Below the pieces are notes generated by a model. That model worked only from the letters and a program-made list of their open reading frames with translations, was not told where the DNA came from and made no database searches. A stretch of DNA of 7,813 bases, taken from NCBI GenBank assembly GCA_041481485.1, contig JBGPBY010000353.1, positions 1 through 7,813 of the forward strand, read 5' to 3'. The stretch comes from JBGPBY01 sp041481485 (GTDB lineage: Bacteria > Acidobacteriota > Terriglobia > 20CM-2-55-15). The position numbers and the translations under genes are program-made. This document shows, piece by piece, positions 1-6,218 of the stretch (position 1 is the first letter of the stretch; every line of letters begins with the position of its first letter).

Positions 1-160
1 CCCTCTCCCAACGGGAGAGGGGGCCGCACAGCGGCCGGTGAGGGGTACCGCAAGTAACAATTTTTACGTGCGGTACCCCTCACCCGGCCTTCGGCCGCCC
101 TCTCCCGTTGGGAGAGGGATTTCTTGATCGCCTGTCCCGACAGTCGGAATTGCATTCCTT
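1..160. repeat. Long palindromic repeat, copy 1 (left end cut by window)
   Basis: The 118-bp core (1-118) begins with ccctctcccaac and ends with its exact reverse complement. Each arm carries smaller hairpins: ccctctccc/gggagaggg around aac, a GC-rich ggccgc/gcggcc stem, then a shared tgaggggtaccgca stem closing on an AT-rich loop near 50-64. The core is followed by atttcttgatcgc (119-131), which also borders copy 2. A further piece matching the copy 2 outer arm (cattcctt, 153-160) appears after about 22 extra bases that contain the small hairpin ctgtc-cc-gacag (132-143). No ORF lies inside, so this is a non-coding, REP- or MITE-like element, with no transposase visible. It lies upstream of the small PKD-like gene at 223. 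The left outer arm is outside the window. Confidence 0.9.
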
Positions 161-211
161 TACAACTTGATAGACCGCGCCTACCGTTACCACTCCGAAC
201 ATTCTCAATTC

Positions 212-220
212 AAGGAGAGG
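212..220 (+). promoter_or_regulatory. Strong ribosome binding site of the first PKD-like gene
   Basis: The purine run aaggagagg ends two bases before the ATG at 223, with GGAG five bases upstream of it. It is the clearest Shine-Dalgarno sequence in the left part of the window. It fixes the start at 223 rather than at the in-frame ATA/ATG-like codons nearer the palindrome, where an open frame runs back to 124. Confidence 0.8.
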
Positions 221-222
221 AC

Positions 223-531
223 ATGGCGAATTTTCAAATTGGTACTCGTGTTACGACAAGCGAGAGCTCTGTGGAGGTAACCGTATCTCCCGCCGCACCC
301 ATCGCGCCCGGAATTCATCATTTTCAACTTGTGGTCGTGGATGAGGCCGGCAATCAATCGGATCCTGCAACCGTCGGTGTCATCATCAAAGATACTGTAA
401 AGCCCACCGCGGTGATTACTGCCGCCCCCAGCCAGGTCGACCCCGGCCAGAATTTCCGGCTCGATGGGTCGAAATCTTCTGATGTTCCACCCGGAAAGAT
501 CGTGAACTACATCTGGACGATGATCGATTAG
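223..531 (+). CDS. Small PKD/Ig-like protein with halves in permuted order
   Basis: This 102-residue protein is placed by its strong ribosome binding site. Residues 1-57 resemble the second half of a PKD/Ig-like fold: a V-T-T-S-E-S-S-V-E-V strand, then APGIHHFQLVVVDEAGNQS, the usual 'G-y-tvtL-V-D-aGn-s' segment. Residues 60-102 resemble the first half of such a fold: PTAVITAAPSQVDPGQ, then GSKSSDVPPGKIVNYIW, the usual 'G-s-SSD-G-i-Y-W' segment. The halves are therefore in the reverse of normal PKD order, as if the unit were cut from a tandem array at a different phase. There is no signal peptide or membrane segment, so the product is either cytoplasmic or exported by a route not visible here. 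It ends in TAG two bases before the ATG of a half-size relative. Its role is unknown; PKD-like folds usually mediate protein or glycan contacts. It could also be the front part of a frameshifted longer gene. Confidence 0.75.
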   Translation: MANFQIGTRVTTSESSVEVTVSPAAPIAPGIHHFQLVVVDEAGNQSDPATVGVIIKDTVKPTAVITAAPSQVDPGQNFRLDGSKSSDVPPGKIVNYIWTMID

Positions 532-533
532 TT

Positions 534-719
534 ATGGTCGAAACATTCAAGACCGGAATCCCGGTGACAACGACGGAGAGTTCCATCGAAGTAAAGAACA
601 ACCTTGCCCCAGGGATCCACACATTCTCCCTTGTTGTCGTCGATGAGCAGGGAAATCGAAGTGCTGCGGCTACCGCCAGGGTCGTAGTCCGGAAGCGAAC
701 TCCGAATCCCGTTCGGTAA
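534..719 (+). CDS. Half-size PKD-like paralogue of the preceding gene
   Basis: This encodes 61 residues clearly related to the N-terminal half of the preceding protein: TGIPVTTTESSIEV and LAPGIHTFSLVVVDEQGNRS match TRVTTSESSVEV and IAPGIHHFQLVVVDEAGNQS. It lacks the PTAV...YIW half and ends in a basic tail, KRTPNPVR. The ATG lies two bases after the previous TAG with no good Shine-Dalgarno sequence, so translation would depend on reinitiation. The same frame is open upstream to 483 inside the first gene, so a single -1 shift there would fuse the two into one protein with a normally ordered PKD domain across the junction. It may be a real coupled gene, the tail of a frameshifted gene, or a duplication remnant. 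There is no signal peptide. The function is unknown. Confidence 0.55.
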   Translation: MVETFKTGIPVTTTESSIEVKNNLAPGIHTFSLVVVDEQGNRSAAATARVVVRKRTPNPVR

Positions 720-752
720 TGGGATCGGTCCGGGCTCCGGGGATTCGGAGTT
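698..752 (+). terminator. Possible terminator: 13-bp inverted repeat with short T run
   Basis: The sequence aactccgaatccc (698-710) is repeated exactly in reverse complement as gggattcggagtt (740-752), with 29 bases between, followed by a weak T-rich tract (ttct). The left arm lies within the last codons of the half-size PKD-like gene, whose stop is at 717-719. A competing hairpin, ttcggag-ttt-ctccgaa (744-760), shares the right arm. The loop is long and the T tract poor for an intrinsic terminator, so the assignment is tentative. Confidence 0.4.
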
Positions 753-853
753 TCTCCGAAATGTCGGATATTGGAAATATCTTCCAGGGGCTAGACCCGC
801 CAAAATTCTGAGAAATGCGGGCTGGATCGATGCCGCCAAGAACGGAAGATCAA

Positions 854-880
854 TTGCCACTCTAACCGGGGGACTATTTT
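854..880 (+). promoter_or_regulatory. Weak candidate promoter for the MFS-acyltransferase operon
   Basis: TTGCCA (854-859, five of six matches to a -35 box) is followed after 15 bases by TATTTT (875-880, four of six matches to a -10 box). The spacer is shorter than the preferred 17, so this is only a candidate. If used, transcription would start near 887 and the leader would carry the hairpin at 893-911. Confidence 0.25.
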
Positions 881-892
881 GCGACGGATTGT

Positions 893-911
893 GGGCGGTA
901 ATAGACCGCCC
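893..911 (+). repeat. GC-rich hairpin gggcggt-aatag-accgccc before the MFS gene
   Basis: A perfect 7-bp stem closes a 5-base loop, about 30 bases before the MFS start. There is no T run after it, so it is not an intrinsic terminator. Short 'gggcggt...accgcccctaca' units resemble dispersed intergenic repeats I recall from other bacterial genomes, but I cannot check the copy number here. Confidence 0.5.
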
Positions 912-942
912 CTACAGCCGCGCCCCGTGTTGAGACATCGCA

Positions 943-2202
943 ATGAAGAAAGTTCTCGTGGGCGTCACATGGACCGCATGGTTCGTGTGGCTGCTGGCGG
1001 CAGGCTATTACGGCTATCAGTATGCACTTCGCCTGGCGGCGGAAATCATGCGTCCGCAACTTTTGGAAACGTACCAGCTCACCTCTGCTGGTACGGTTCT
1101 TCTCGCTGGCATTTTCTACTTTGGTTTTTGCCTTTTCAGCCTGGTTGCCGGCGCAGGTATGGATCGCTTCGGCGCCAGAGGAATTATTTCCATCGGCGCT
1201 GTGATGGCTGGAACAGGAGCGCTTCTGTTTGGTTCCGGCAACCTGGGAGCCTCCGGTTTTGGCCTCTTCCTTCAGGGTGCGGGAGGAGTCGTTGCACTGG
1301 TCGGAGCGATCTACATTGTCTCGACACTTTTCCCGCAATCGCGAACCGCAACATTCATCGGGGTCACTCAGATGTTCGGAATGGCCGGAGGATGGTCTGG
1401 GCAGGCTGTTGCCGGAACCATGACTGCGCAGGGATTGCCCTGGAACAGATTCTGGATGGGTATGGGTCTGGCGGGATTATTTATTGCTGTGACTCTTTTT
1501 GTTTTTCTTCCGGTGAAGAAGCCGATGGTGCACCCCCACAACCAAAGTAAAAGGCCAGCCATCGGTCTCGGCATCGTTCTCAGGAATCCGCAGACTATTC
1601 TGTGCGGTCTTATCGCAAGTCTTCTGTTCATCCCAACGACAACGCTCGACATAATCTGGGGGACTCCTCTTCTTCAGGAATTGCGCGGATTCGAATATGG
1701 AGACGCCATCATTCACTCGTCGGCATTTCCTCTGGGCTGGATTCTCGGATGTCCACTGTGGGGAATTCTTTCGGACTACATTGGAAGGAGAAAGCCATTG
1801 ATCATGATCGGATCGTGTGTACTCCTAATCTGTCTGGCGTGGATTCTATATGGCCGCGCTGACGTATTTCCTGCTGACTTATTGGCTTTGATAGCCGGAA
1901 TGGCGTCCGGCGCCTCCATGCTCACCTATTCGGTCATCAGGGAAGCGAACCCACCCGAGTGGACGGGCACCGCCACTGGCGCGATGAACTCCTTGAACAT
2001 TACTTTCGTTGCCGTCGCAGTCCCGGTATTGGGACTGGTCATGCGAATCGTTTCCGAAACCGCGGCCATGCCAATCCAGCATGGTCGAAGGGCCTCTGTT
2101 GTGCCTCTGTTTGCCGTGGTTCTGGCCATTGTGCTGAGTTTCGGCCTGAAGGAAACCAGGCATGCCGATCGTGTGCCGCATCGAGAGAAGGAGGCGGCAT
2201 GA
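943..2202 (+). CDS. Major facilitator superfamily (MFS) transporter
   Basis: This is a 419-residue polytopic inner-membrane carrier, the usual size for a 12-helix MFS protein. The between-helix motif A appears in both halves: G70-A-G-M-D74-R75-F-G-A-R79 after helix 2, and G274-I-L-S-D278-Y-I-G-R-R283 after helix 8. A central hydrophilic loop (about residues 191-207, rich in K, H and P) separates two six-helix bundles. The short basic N-terminus fits a cytoplasmic end. An in-frame TGA at 931-933 makes the ATG at 943 the first available start; its ribosome binding site is weak (GAG about nine bases upstream). The substrate cannot be read from sequence. The overlapping downstream phosphate acyltransferase suggests a small carboxylate, but that is inference. 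Confidence 0.93.
   Translation: MKKVLVGVTWTAWFVWLLAAGYYGYQYALRLAAEIMRPQLLETYQLTSAGTVLLAGIFYFGFCLFSLVAGAGMDRFGARGIISIGAVMAGTGALLFGSGNLGASGFGLFLQGAGGVVALVGAIYIVSTLFPQSRTATFIGVTQMFGMAGGWSGQAVAGTMTAQGLPWNRFWMGMGLAGLFIAVTLFVFLPVKKPMVHPHNQSKRPAIGLGIVLRNPQTILCGLIASLLFIPTTTLDIIWGTPLLQELRGFEYGDAIIHSSAFPLGWILGCPLWGILSDYIGRRKPLIMIGSCVLLICLAWILYGRADVFPADLLALIAGMASGASMLTYSVIREANPPEWTGTATGAMNSLNITFVAVAVPVLGLVMRIVSETAAMPIQHGRRASVVPLFAVVLAIVLSFGLKETRHADRVPHREKEAA
2186..2194 (+). promoter_or_regulatory. Ribosome binding site of the acyltransferase, inside the MFS gene
   Basis: AGAAGGAGG lies in the last codons of the MFS gene, four bases before the ATG at 2199. With the ATGA stop/start overlap it indicates translational coupling, and it picks this start over the open frame extending back to 1959 within the MFS gene. 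Confidence 0.85.
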
Positions 2203-3137
2203 AATCGGTCAATGGAAAGTATGAGAGTCTTGTGCGGAAATGCGCCGGCCTGAAGCCGGTTACGGCTGTGGTTGCTCATCCTTGCGAGAAATCAGTGCTG
2301 GAAGTCGTCCTGGAAGCAGCTCAAAAGGGATTGATTTCGCCAATTCTGGTTGGCCCGGCAGGAAAGATCAAAGGGGTCGCCCGGTCTGCGAAAATCGATT
2401 TGAACGAAATCCCGATTGTCGATGCGCCCCATAGCCGCGCTTCCGCCGAAAAGGCGGTGGAACTGGTCCGCGATGGGCGCGCGGAACTTCTGATGAAAGG
2501 CAGCCTGCACACGGGTGAGCTGTTAACCGCAGTTGTCGCCAGAAAAACCGGTCTGAGGACCGCCGGCCGAATCAGTCATGTGTTCATCATGGATATTCCC
2601 ACGTACCACAAGATTCTGATCGTGACGGATGCGGCAATCAATATCTCGCCGAGTCTCGAAGACAAGAAAGACATATGCCAAAACGCCATCGATCTCGCAG
2701 AATCTCTGGGTTTGAGGACCCCAAAGGTTGCGATTCTTGCGGCGATGGACGCGGTATCATCGAAAGTGCCCGCGACCGTTGACGCTGCTGCGTTGTGCAA
2801 GATGGCGGACCGTCGCCAGATTCGCGGAGGAATTCTCGATGGGCCGCTGGCCTTCGACAACGCGATCAGCAAACAAGCCGCGGAAACGAAGGGAATCTAC
2901 TCCGCCGTTGCCGGCGATCCGGACATCATGCTCGTCCCGGATCTCGAGTCCGGAAACATGCTCGCCAAACAACTCACCTTTTACGGCGGCGCCGACAGCG
3001 CCGGACTGGCGCTGGGCGCCCGTGTGCCGATCATCCTCACGAGCCGTACCGACAGCGTTCGTGCGCGCATTGCAAGTTGTGCGGTTGCCATGCTCGTCGT
3101 GCATGCGCGGCGCGAAATACTGCGGGGAGCCGCATGA
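2199..3137 (+). CDS. Phosphate acetyl/butyryltransferase family enzyme (PTA_PTB)
   Basis: This 312-residue soluble enzyme is expected to interconvert an acyl-CoA plus phosphate with an acyl-phosphate plus CoA. It spans the whole PTA_PTB domain: HSRASAEKAVELVRDGRAE (78-96) and KGSLHTGELL (100-109) in the N-terminal part, DGPLAFDNAIS (214-224), VPDLESGNMLAKQL (246-259) and TSRTDSVRARIAS (281-293) in the C-terminal part. The DGPLAFDNA motif is closer to phosphate butyryltransferases and to the acyltransferase half of bifunctional enoyl-CoA hydratase/Pta proteins than to classical acetate Pta; here no MaoC hydratase domain is attached. Acyl chain preference cannot be decided from sequence. The start overlaps the MFS stop (ATGA). 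No acyl kinase follows: the next gene converges 14 bases away with no terminator between. Confidence 0.9.
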   Translation: MKSVNGKYESLVRKCAGLKPVTAVVAHPCEKSVLEVVLEAAQKGLISPILVGPAGKIKGVARSAKIDLNEIPIVDAPHSRASAEKAVELVRDGRAELLMKGSLHTGELLTAVVARKTGLRTAGRISHVFIMDIPTYHKILIVTDAAINISPSLEDKKDICQNAIDLAESLGLRTPKVAILAAMDAVSSKVPATVDAAALCKMADRRQIRGGILDGPLAFDNAISKQAAETKGIYSAVAGDPDIMLVPDLESGNMLAKQLTFYGGADSAGLALGARVPIILTSRTDSVRARIASCAVAMLVVHARREILRGAA

Positions 3138-3151
3138 ATGATTTCGCCGAT

Positions 3152-3712
3152 TCAGGCGGCGTTCGCGAATCTCTGAATATCTTCCGGAATGCGGCGAACC
3201 CGCAGCGCGAGCCGAATCAGCAGCATTCCGGAAATCAGTGCGTAGGTTCCAATAATCCAGGTCAGCGCCAGAGCACCTGCACCCGGCCTGGCAAATAGAA
3301 ACACGCCGAACCCGACCGAAACGATTCCGTGAAGAATCAATGTCCACTCGTTGCTGATTCGTTCACGCAACCGGATCGCAGTAACGATTTCGCCAACACC
3401 GCGAATCATTGCCCAGACCCCGATCAGATAGATCAGTGCAAAAGCCACGCCCACCGGCCTGAACATCGTGTAGATTCCGATGCCAATTCCAAGCAGTCCG
3501 GTCAGTACGAGCCATCCTGTTCCGGAGCGGGCTCCGAACATCAGGGAAACCACCCCATCCGTCAGGGCGTAAAGGCCATACAGCAGGGCTAGTGCTACCA
3601 GGCTCAGTCCAGGCATCGCGAACGCCATCAGTCCGAACAGAATTGCGAGAATTCCCCGTAGAAGGATTTCCCACCAGTTTTTCGAGAAACTTTCGAGAAT
3701 ATTAGTAACCAT
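3152..3712 (-). CDS. HdeD/DUF308 family six-helix membrane protein
   Basis: This 186-residue protein has six predicted membrane helices at about residues 15-33, 36-55, 66-84, 88-107, 124-143 and 147-168. The family's internal repetition shows: W-E-I-L-L-R-G-I-L-A-I-L-F-G-L near residue 14 is echoed by W-T-L-I-L-H-G-I-V-S-V-G-F-G-V near residue 123, each followed by a P-G turn. HdeD of E. coli is linked to acid resistance, but most homologues have no assigned role, so the function stays general. The start at 3712 is chosen because AAAGGA lies about seven bases upstream and the helices begin soon after; the frame remains open 44 codons further upstream, but that stretch is not membrane-like. 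It converges on the acyltransferase gene. Confidence 0.88.
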   Translation of the reverse strand: MVTNILESFSKNWWEILLRGILAILFGLMAFAMPGLSLVALALLYGLYALTDGVVSLMFGARSGTGWLVLTGLLGIGIGIYTMFRPVGVAFALIYLIGVWAMIRGVGEIVTAIRLRERISNEWTLILHGIVSVGFGVFLFARPGAGALALTWIIGTYALISGMLLIRLALRVRRIPEDIQRFANAA

Positions 3713-4167
3713 GTTTGTTTCCTTTCTTTTGAAGGACCTGAAAGACTGCGCAGGAACCTCCATGGGCCTGACGCCGCTGGAACAAACTCGGGACCTGTTT
3801 GACACTCTATAAAAGGGAGACTTCGGAAAGAATCGGGGAAACAAAGTATTTCGCAGGAAGGAATTAACGGCCAGCGGGGTGTCGCCCCCATTGAAGGAAT
3901 GCGATCAAGAAATCCCTCTCCCAACGGGAGAGGGCGGCCGAACGCCGGGTGAGGGGTACCGCAAGTAAATATTGTTACGTGCGGTACCCCTCATCGGCCG
4001 CTGCGCGGCCCCCTCTCCCGTTGGGAGAGGGATTTCTTGATCGCATTCCTTCACACCGCAATCTGCCATTTGCAAACGGGGTGACGCGGTCCGCCATGCT
4101 GCTGAAATCCGGCAATGCACTTCTGGTTGACGGCGCTTTGGTGTTGGATTCACACTTGGAGTCATTC
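3713..4167. other. Intergenic region between hdeD-like and TPR genes
   Basis: This region of about 455 bases between divergently transcribed genes contains the leader of the hdeD-like gene, the second palindrome (3892-4053), and the leader of the TPR gene. A perfect TTGACA (3799-3804, plus strand) has no properly placed -10 box, and TTTATAGAG on the minus strand (around 3806-3814) is at best a weak -10 for the hdeD-like gene. I see no further gene. Confidence 0.6.
3892..4053. repeat. Long palindromic repeat, copy 2 (complete)
   Basis: This complete 162-bp unit is bounded by a perfect 22-base outer inverted repeat, tgaaggaatgcgatcaagaa plus two bases, mirrored at 4032-4053. The 118-bp core (3914-4031) has the same length and architecture as copy 1. 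The arms are inverted relative to copy 1: the 15-base left segment (3935-3949) matches the reverse complement of copy 1's right segment (83-97) with one mismatch, and the 17-base right segment (3994-4010) matches the reverse complement of copy 1's left segment (22-38) with two. The two copies thus form an inverted pair around the block 161-3891. There is no coding potential of its own; an open frame through it (from 3949) is read-through of the TPR frame. Confidence 0.92.
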
Positions 4168-5190
4168 ATGCTGAAAAATCTCTTCGTGTCACTTGCATCG
4201 ATCCTGCTGCTGAGCACGTTTGCCTGGGCTCAGGACCATGCGATTCATGGGTACATCATTGCGCCAACGAAGGGTCATATCGACAGTTTCGAAGTATTTC
4301 TCACGATGCGGGACGGAGAGGGAGTAATTGCACACGCCAGTTCCGGGGCTTATGGCGAATACATGTTCAGAAACGTAGAGACCGGAAATTTTGACATCCT
4401 GATTCGCCAGCCGGGATTTCGAGAATCCCGGACTCCTATTCAATCCGGAGATCCGGAAAGAATTGGCGGGGGTCGCGCCGCATTCATTAGCCTGAACATT
4501 CTTCTCATTCCGGATTCCGTGGGTGATGCGATTACCTATAAGGAAACCGAATACACTAACTCACTCGTCGAGGAATATGGGAAGGGGCTCGAGGAAATCA
4601 GCCGGAAGCATCCCGAGCTTGCAGTAACTCACCTGGAGAACGTCGTGCGCGAAGTTCCGGACTTTTCAGATGCTCGCGTCAATCTGGGGCTTGTTTATCA
4701 GGATCTTTCGCGAAGAGACGACGCGGAAAAGCAATTCCGTGCAGCTATCGACTTGAAAGGCGACTCGGCCCGCCCGTTCCTCGCACTGGGACGCATGTAC
4801 CTTGAAGACGCCGAGCTTCGGATCCATTCCGGAGCCGCTCGCGAAGCGATCCAGTCCAAGCTCGTGCAAGCCAGAGAGGCACTGTCGGAGGCCTCGACGC
4901 TTGATCCAAAATCGGCCTCGGCGTTTTATCATCTCGGGGCTGTTGATTTCCGTTCGGAGTCGTACCCCACGGCCGAAATCGAATTGAAGCATGCTCTGGA
5001 ACTGGACCCCGCGTTGTTTCCTGCGCGAATCACATTGATCAATGTATTCGTCATGCAGGAGATGTGGCAGGAAGCGCTGGATAATGCAGACATGTTTCTG
5101 CTCGAGAACCCGGGTAATCCCTTCCGCAAGGACGTTTTGAGCACCCGATCTCATGTCATGAGAAAGCTTCAGAGTCCGCTGGCACGCTAA
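4168..5190 (+). CDS. Exported protein with carboxypeptidase-regulatory-like and TPR domains
   Basis: This 340-residue protein has an N-terminal signal peptide: basic start MLKN, a hydrophobic core at residues 5-18, and A-W-A before Q22 as a likely cleavage site. Residues 24-95 look like a carboxypeptidase-regulatory-like beta domain (G28-Y-I-I, then G-A-Y-G-E-Y-M-F and G-N-F-D-I-L-I-R-Q-P-G-F). Residues about 137-317 form roughly five TPR helix pairs, with signatures such as N-L-G-L-V-Y-Q-D-L, F-L-A-L-G-R-M-Y and F-Y-H-L-G-A-V-D plus D-P-K-S/D-P-A turns. It probably acts as a periplasmic scaffold or binding protein; the partner is unknown. The start at 4168 is supported by GGAG six bases upstream and by the signal peptide; the open frame continues back through the palindrome to 3949 but that extension is not protein-like. 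It ends ten bases from the converging VWA gene. Confidence 0.88.
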   Translation: MLKNLFVSLASILLLSTFAWAQDHAIHGYIIAPTKGHIDSFEVFLTMRDGEGVIAHASSGAYGEYMFRNVETGNFDILIRQPGFRESRTPIQSGDPERIGGGRAAFISLNILLIPDSVGDAITYKETEYTNSLVEEYGKGLEEISRKHPELAVTHLENVVREVPDFSDARVNLGLVYQDLSRRDDAEKQFRAAIDLKGDSARPFLALGRMYLEDAELRIHSGAAREAIQSKLVQAREALSEASTLDPKSASAFYHLGAVDFRSESYPTAEIELKHALELDPALFPARITLINVFVMQEMWQEALDNADMFLLENPGNPFRKDVLSTRSHVMRKLQSPLAR

Positions 5191-5200
5191 TCGAAGCAGA

Positions 5201-6211
5201 TCAATTTACAATGTAAGCGTTGCGTGACTGCCGAACGCGGTAGCCTTCTTCGCCGCGCGGCCGAATTTCAATCTTATGGATTTTCCCGTCCTTGAATGGG
5301 ATCGGAGTGAAGCTTGTGCTGTACGAAATCGCCAGATCTCGGCTGATCTGAAGAAAAAAATCAACGACTTCTCTGGATTGGTTTGGATACACCACGCTTC
5401 CGGCGGTGGCGTCGGCCATTCGGTTCAGGCGGGCACGGATCTGTTGCAGGTCTTCCACGGGGCCGCCATACTCGGCGCCGGGATTGAGATCGGTGTCGAC
5501 AGCGACAAAGTAGAAAGGAGCACCGAGATCCCGGGCGCCTTTGAGGACCTTCTGAAACTCACTATCTTCCTCGGGTGACACGATGCGGCGAACCTTGACT
5601 CCGTCTGCGTTGACCTGCTTCCGTTCAATATTCGATTCTCTTCCGTCACTGAAAACAACCACGCCACGGCGGCCGGAAGCTCCGCGCAGTTTATTTTGTG
5701 CCCAGTCCAGCGCATTGTAGAAATTGGTTCCGTGGCACATCGGATTATCCCAGGTGCTCAGGGGTTGACTCGTGCCGTCCCAATCCATCAATACTTCGAT
5801 TTCCGTTCCAAAGATGGCGATAGTAACCCGATCGTTCGGTCCGAGCTGATCGACGAAACGTGCCAGTGTGGAAGCCAGAAGCGTCATGCGGTCCCGTGTG
5901 CTTTCGCTGCAATCGAGAAGTAGAACAATGGTGTACGGATTTCTTATCGAGGTAAAACTCTGCATCGCTCGACGCTCGCCATTGTCGAAGATATCGAAGT
6001 CGTATCGATTGAGATCGGTAACGGGCTTGCCTGTTGAATCGAAGACTGTGAAATCCACGGAGACGCGCGGAACATTCACGCTGATGGTGTATGGCGGATC
6101 TTCGGACAACAGTACTCGAGTGCCGAAGACTCCAGCGAAGCCGCAAAGAATAATGAGAACAATGGCAGCGTAACGCAATTTAGATTGACCGCATTGTACG
6201 GTGTGCCGCAT
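5201..6211 (-). CDS. VWA-domain protein, VWFA-related Acidobacterial type
   Basis: This 336-residue protein has a hydrophobic segment at residues 14-30 that should act as signal peptide or membrane anchor. Residues 49-86 (VSVDFTVFDSTGKPVTDLNR, then D-F-D-I-F-D-N-G-E) form the beta region typical of the VWFA-related Acidobacterial domain family. A VWA fold follows with an apparently intact metal-binding MIDAS: D100-C-S102-E-S104, T162 in H-G-T-N-F, and D189 in F-S-D-G. It probably binds metal and a protein partner at the cell envelope; the partner is not identifiable. The ATG at 6211 is preferred: it starts just past the aminotransferase stop and has GGTGAG about ten bases upstream. A TTG at 6238 or GTG at 6226 would add residues and overlap the upstream gene. 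It probably shares a transcript with the aminotransferase. Confidence 0.88.
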   Translation of the reverse strand: MRHTVQCGQSKLRYAAIVLIILCGFAGVFGTRVLLSEDPPYTISVNVPRVSVDFTVFDSTGKPVTDLNRYDFDIFDNGERRAMQSFTSIRNPYTIVLLLDCSESTRDRMTLLASTLARFVDQLGPNDRVTIAIFGTEIEVLMDWDGTSQPLSTWDNPMCHGTNFYNALDWAQNKLRGASGRRGVVVFSDGRESNIERKQVNADGVKVRRIVSPEEDSEFQKVLKGARDLGAPFYFVAVDTDLNPGAEYGGPVEDLQQIRARLNRMADATAGSVVYPNQSREVVDFFLQISRDLAISYSTSFTPIPFKDGKIHKIEIRPRGEEGYRVRQSRNAYIVN

Positions 6212-6218
6212 CGGAATT

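Larger units (their letters stand above)
720..942. other. Intergenic region upstream of the MFS operon
   Basis: This stretch of about 220 bases holds the right arm of the 13-bp inverted repeat, a weak promoter-like pair and a GC-rich hairpin, each listed separately. I see no convincing gene on either strand. A minus-strand open frame crossing 528-860 has no recognisable motif or ribosome binding site and mostly opposes the PKD-like genes. Confidence 0.6.

Noticed and set aside
1..160. The repeated hairpins considered as a CRISPR array.
   Set aside because: There are no regularly spaced direct repeats with unique spacers, and no cas genes.
528..860. Minus-strand open frame of 110 codons across the half-size PKD-like gene and the following gap.
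   Set aside because: It has no recognisable motif or ribosome binding site, and half of it opposes a frame with clear homology to the neighbouring gene.
3134..3298. An ATGA overlap at the acyltransferase stop opens a 54-codon plus-strand frame, mimicking a third operon gene.
   Set aside because: Nearly all of it is antisense to the C-terminus of the HdeD-like gene, the peptide is low-complexity and unlike any kinase, and no domain is recognisable.
2757..3347. Long minus-strand open frame opposite the acyltransferase gene.
   Set aside because: It is the antisense shadow of a clear enzyme gene, and its peptide shows no domain or ribosome binding site.
3799..3804. Perfect TTGACA on the plus strand, suggesting a promoter toward the TPR gene.
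   Set aside because: No -10-like hexamer sits 16-18 bases downstream, and the palindrome lies between it and the gene.
3713..3844. A 44-codon N-terminal extension of the HdeD-like protein.
   Set aside because: It is rich in Arg and Ser with no membrane character and precedes a good ribosome binding site and the expected family start.
1..4053. The two palindromes considered as terminal inverted repeats of a composite transposon.
   Set aside because: No transposase or integrase is encoded between them, and each copy is itself a complete palindrome, which fits dispersed repeats better. The inverted arrangement is kept as a finding.
3949..4167. The frame of the TPR protein stays open 73 codons upstream of its chosen start.
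   Set aside because: The extension is a translation of the palindrome and its flank, and the real start is marked by a ribosome binding site and signal peptide at 4168.
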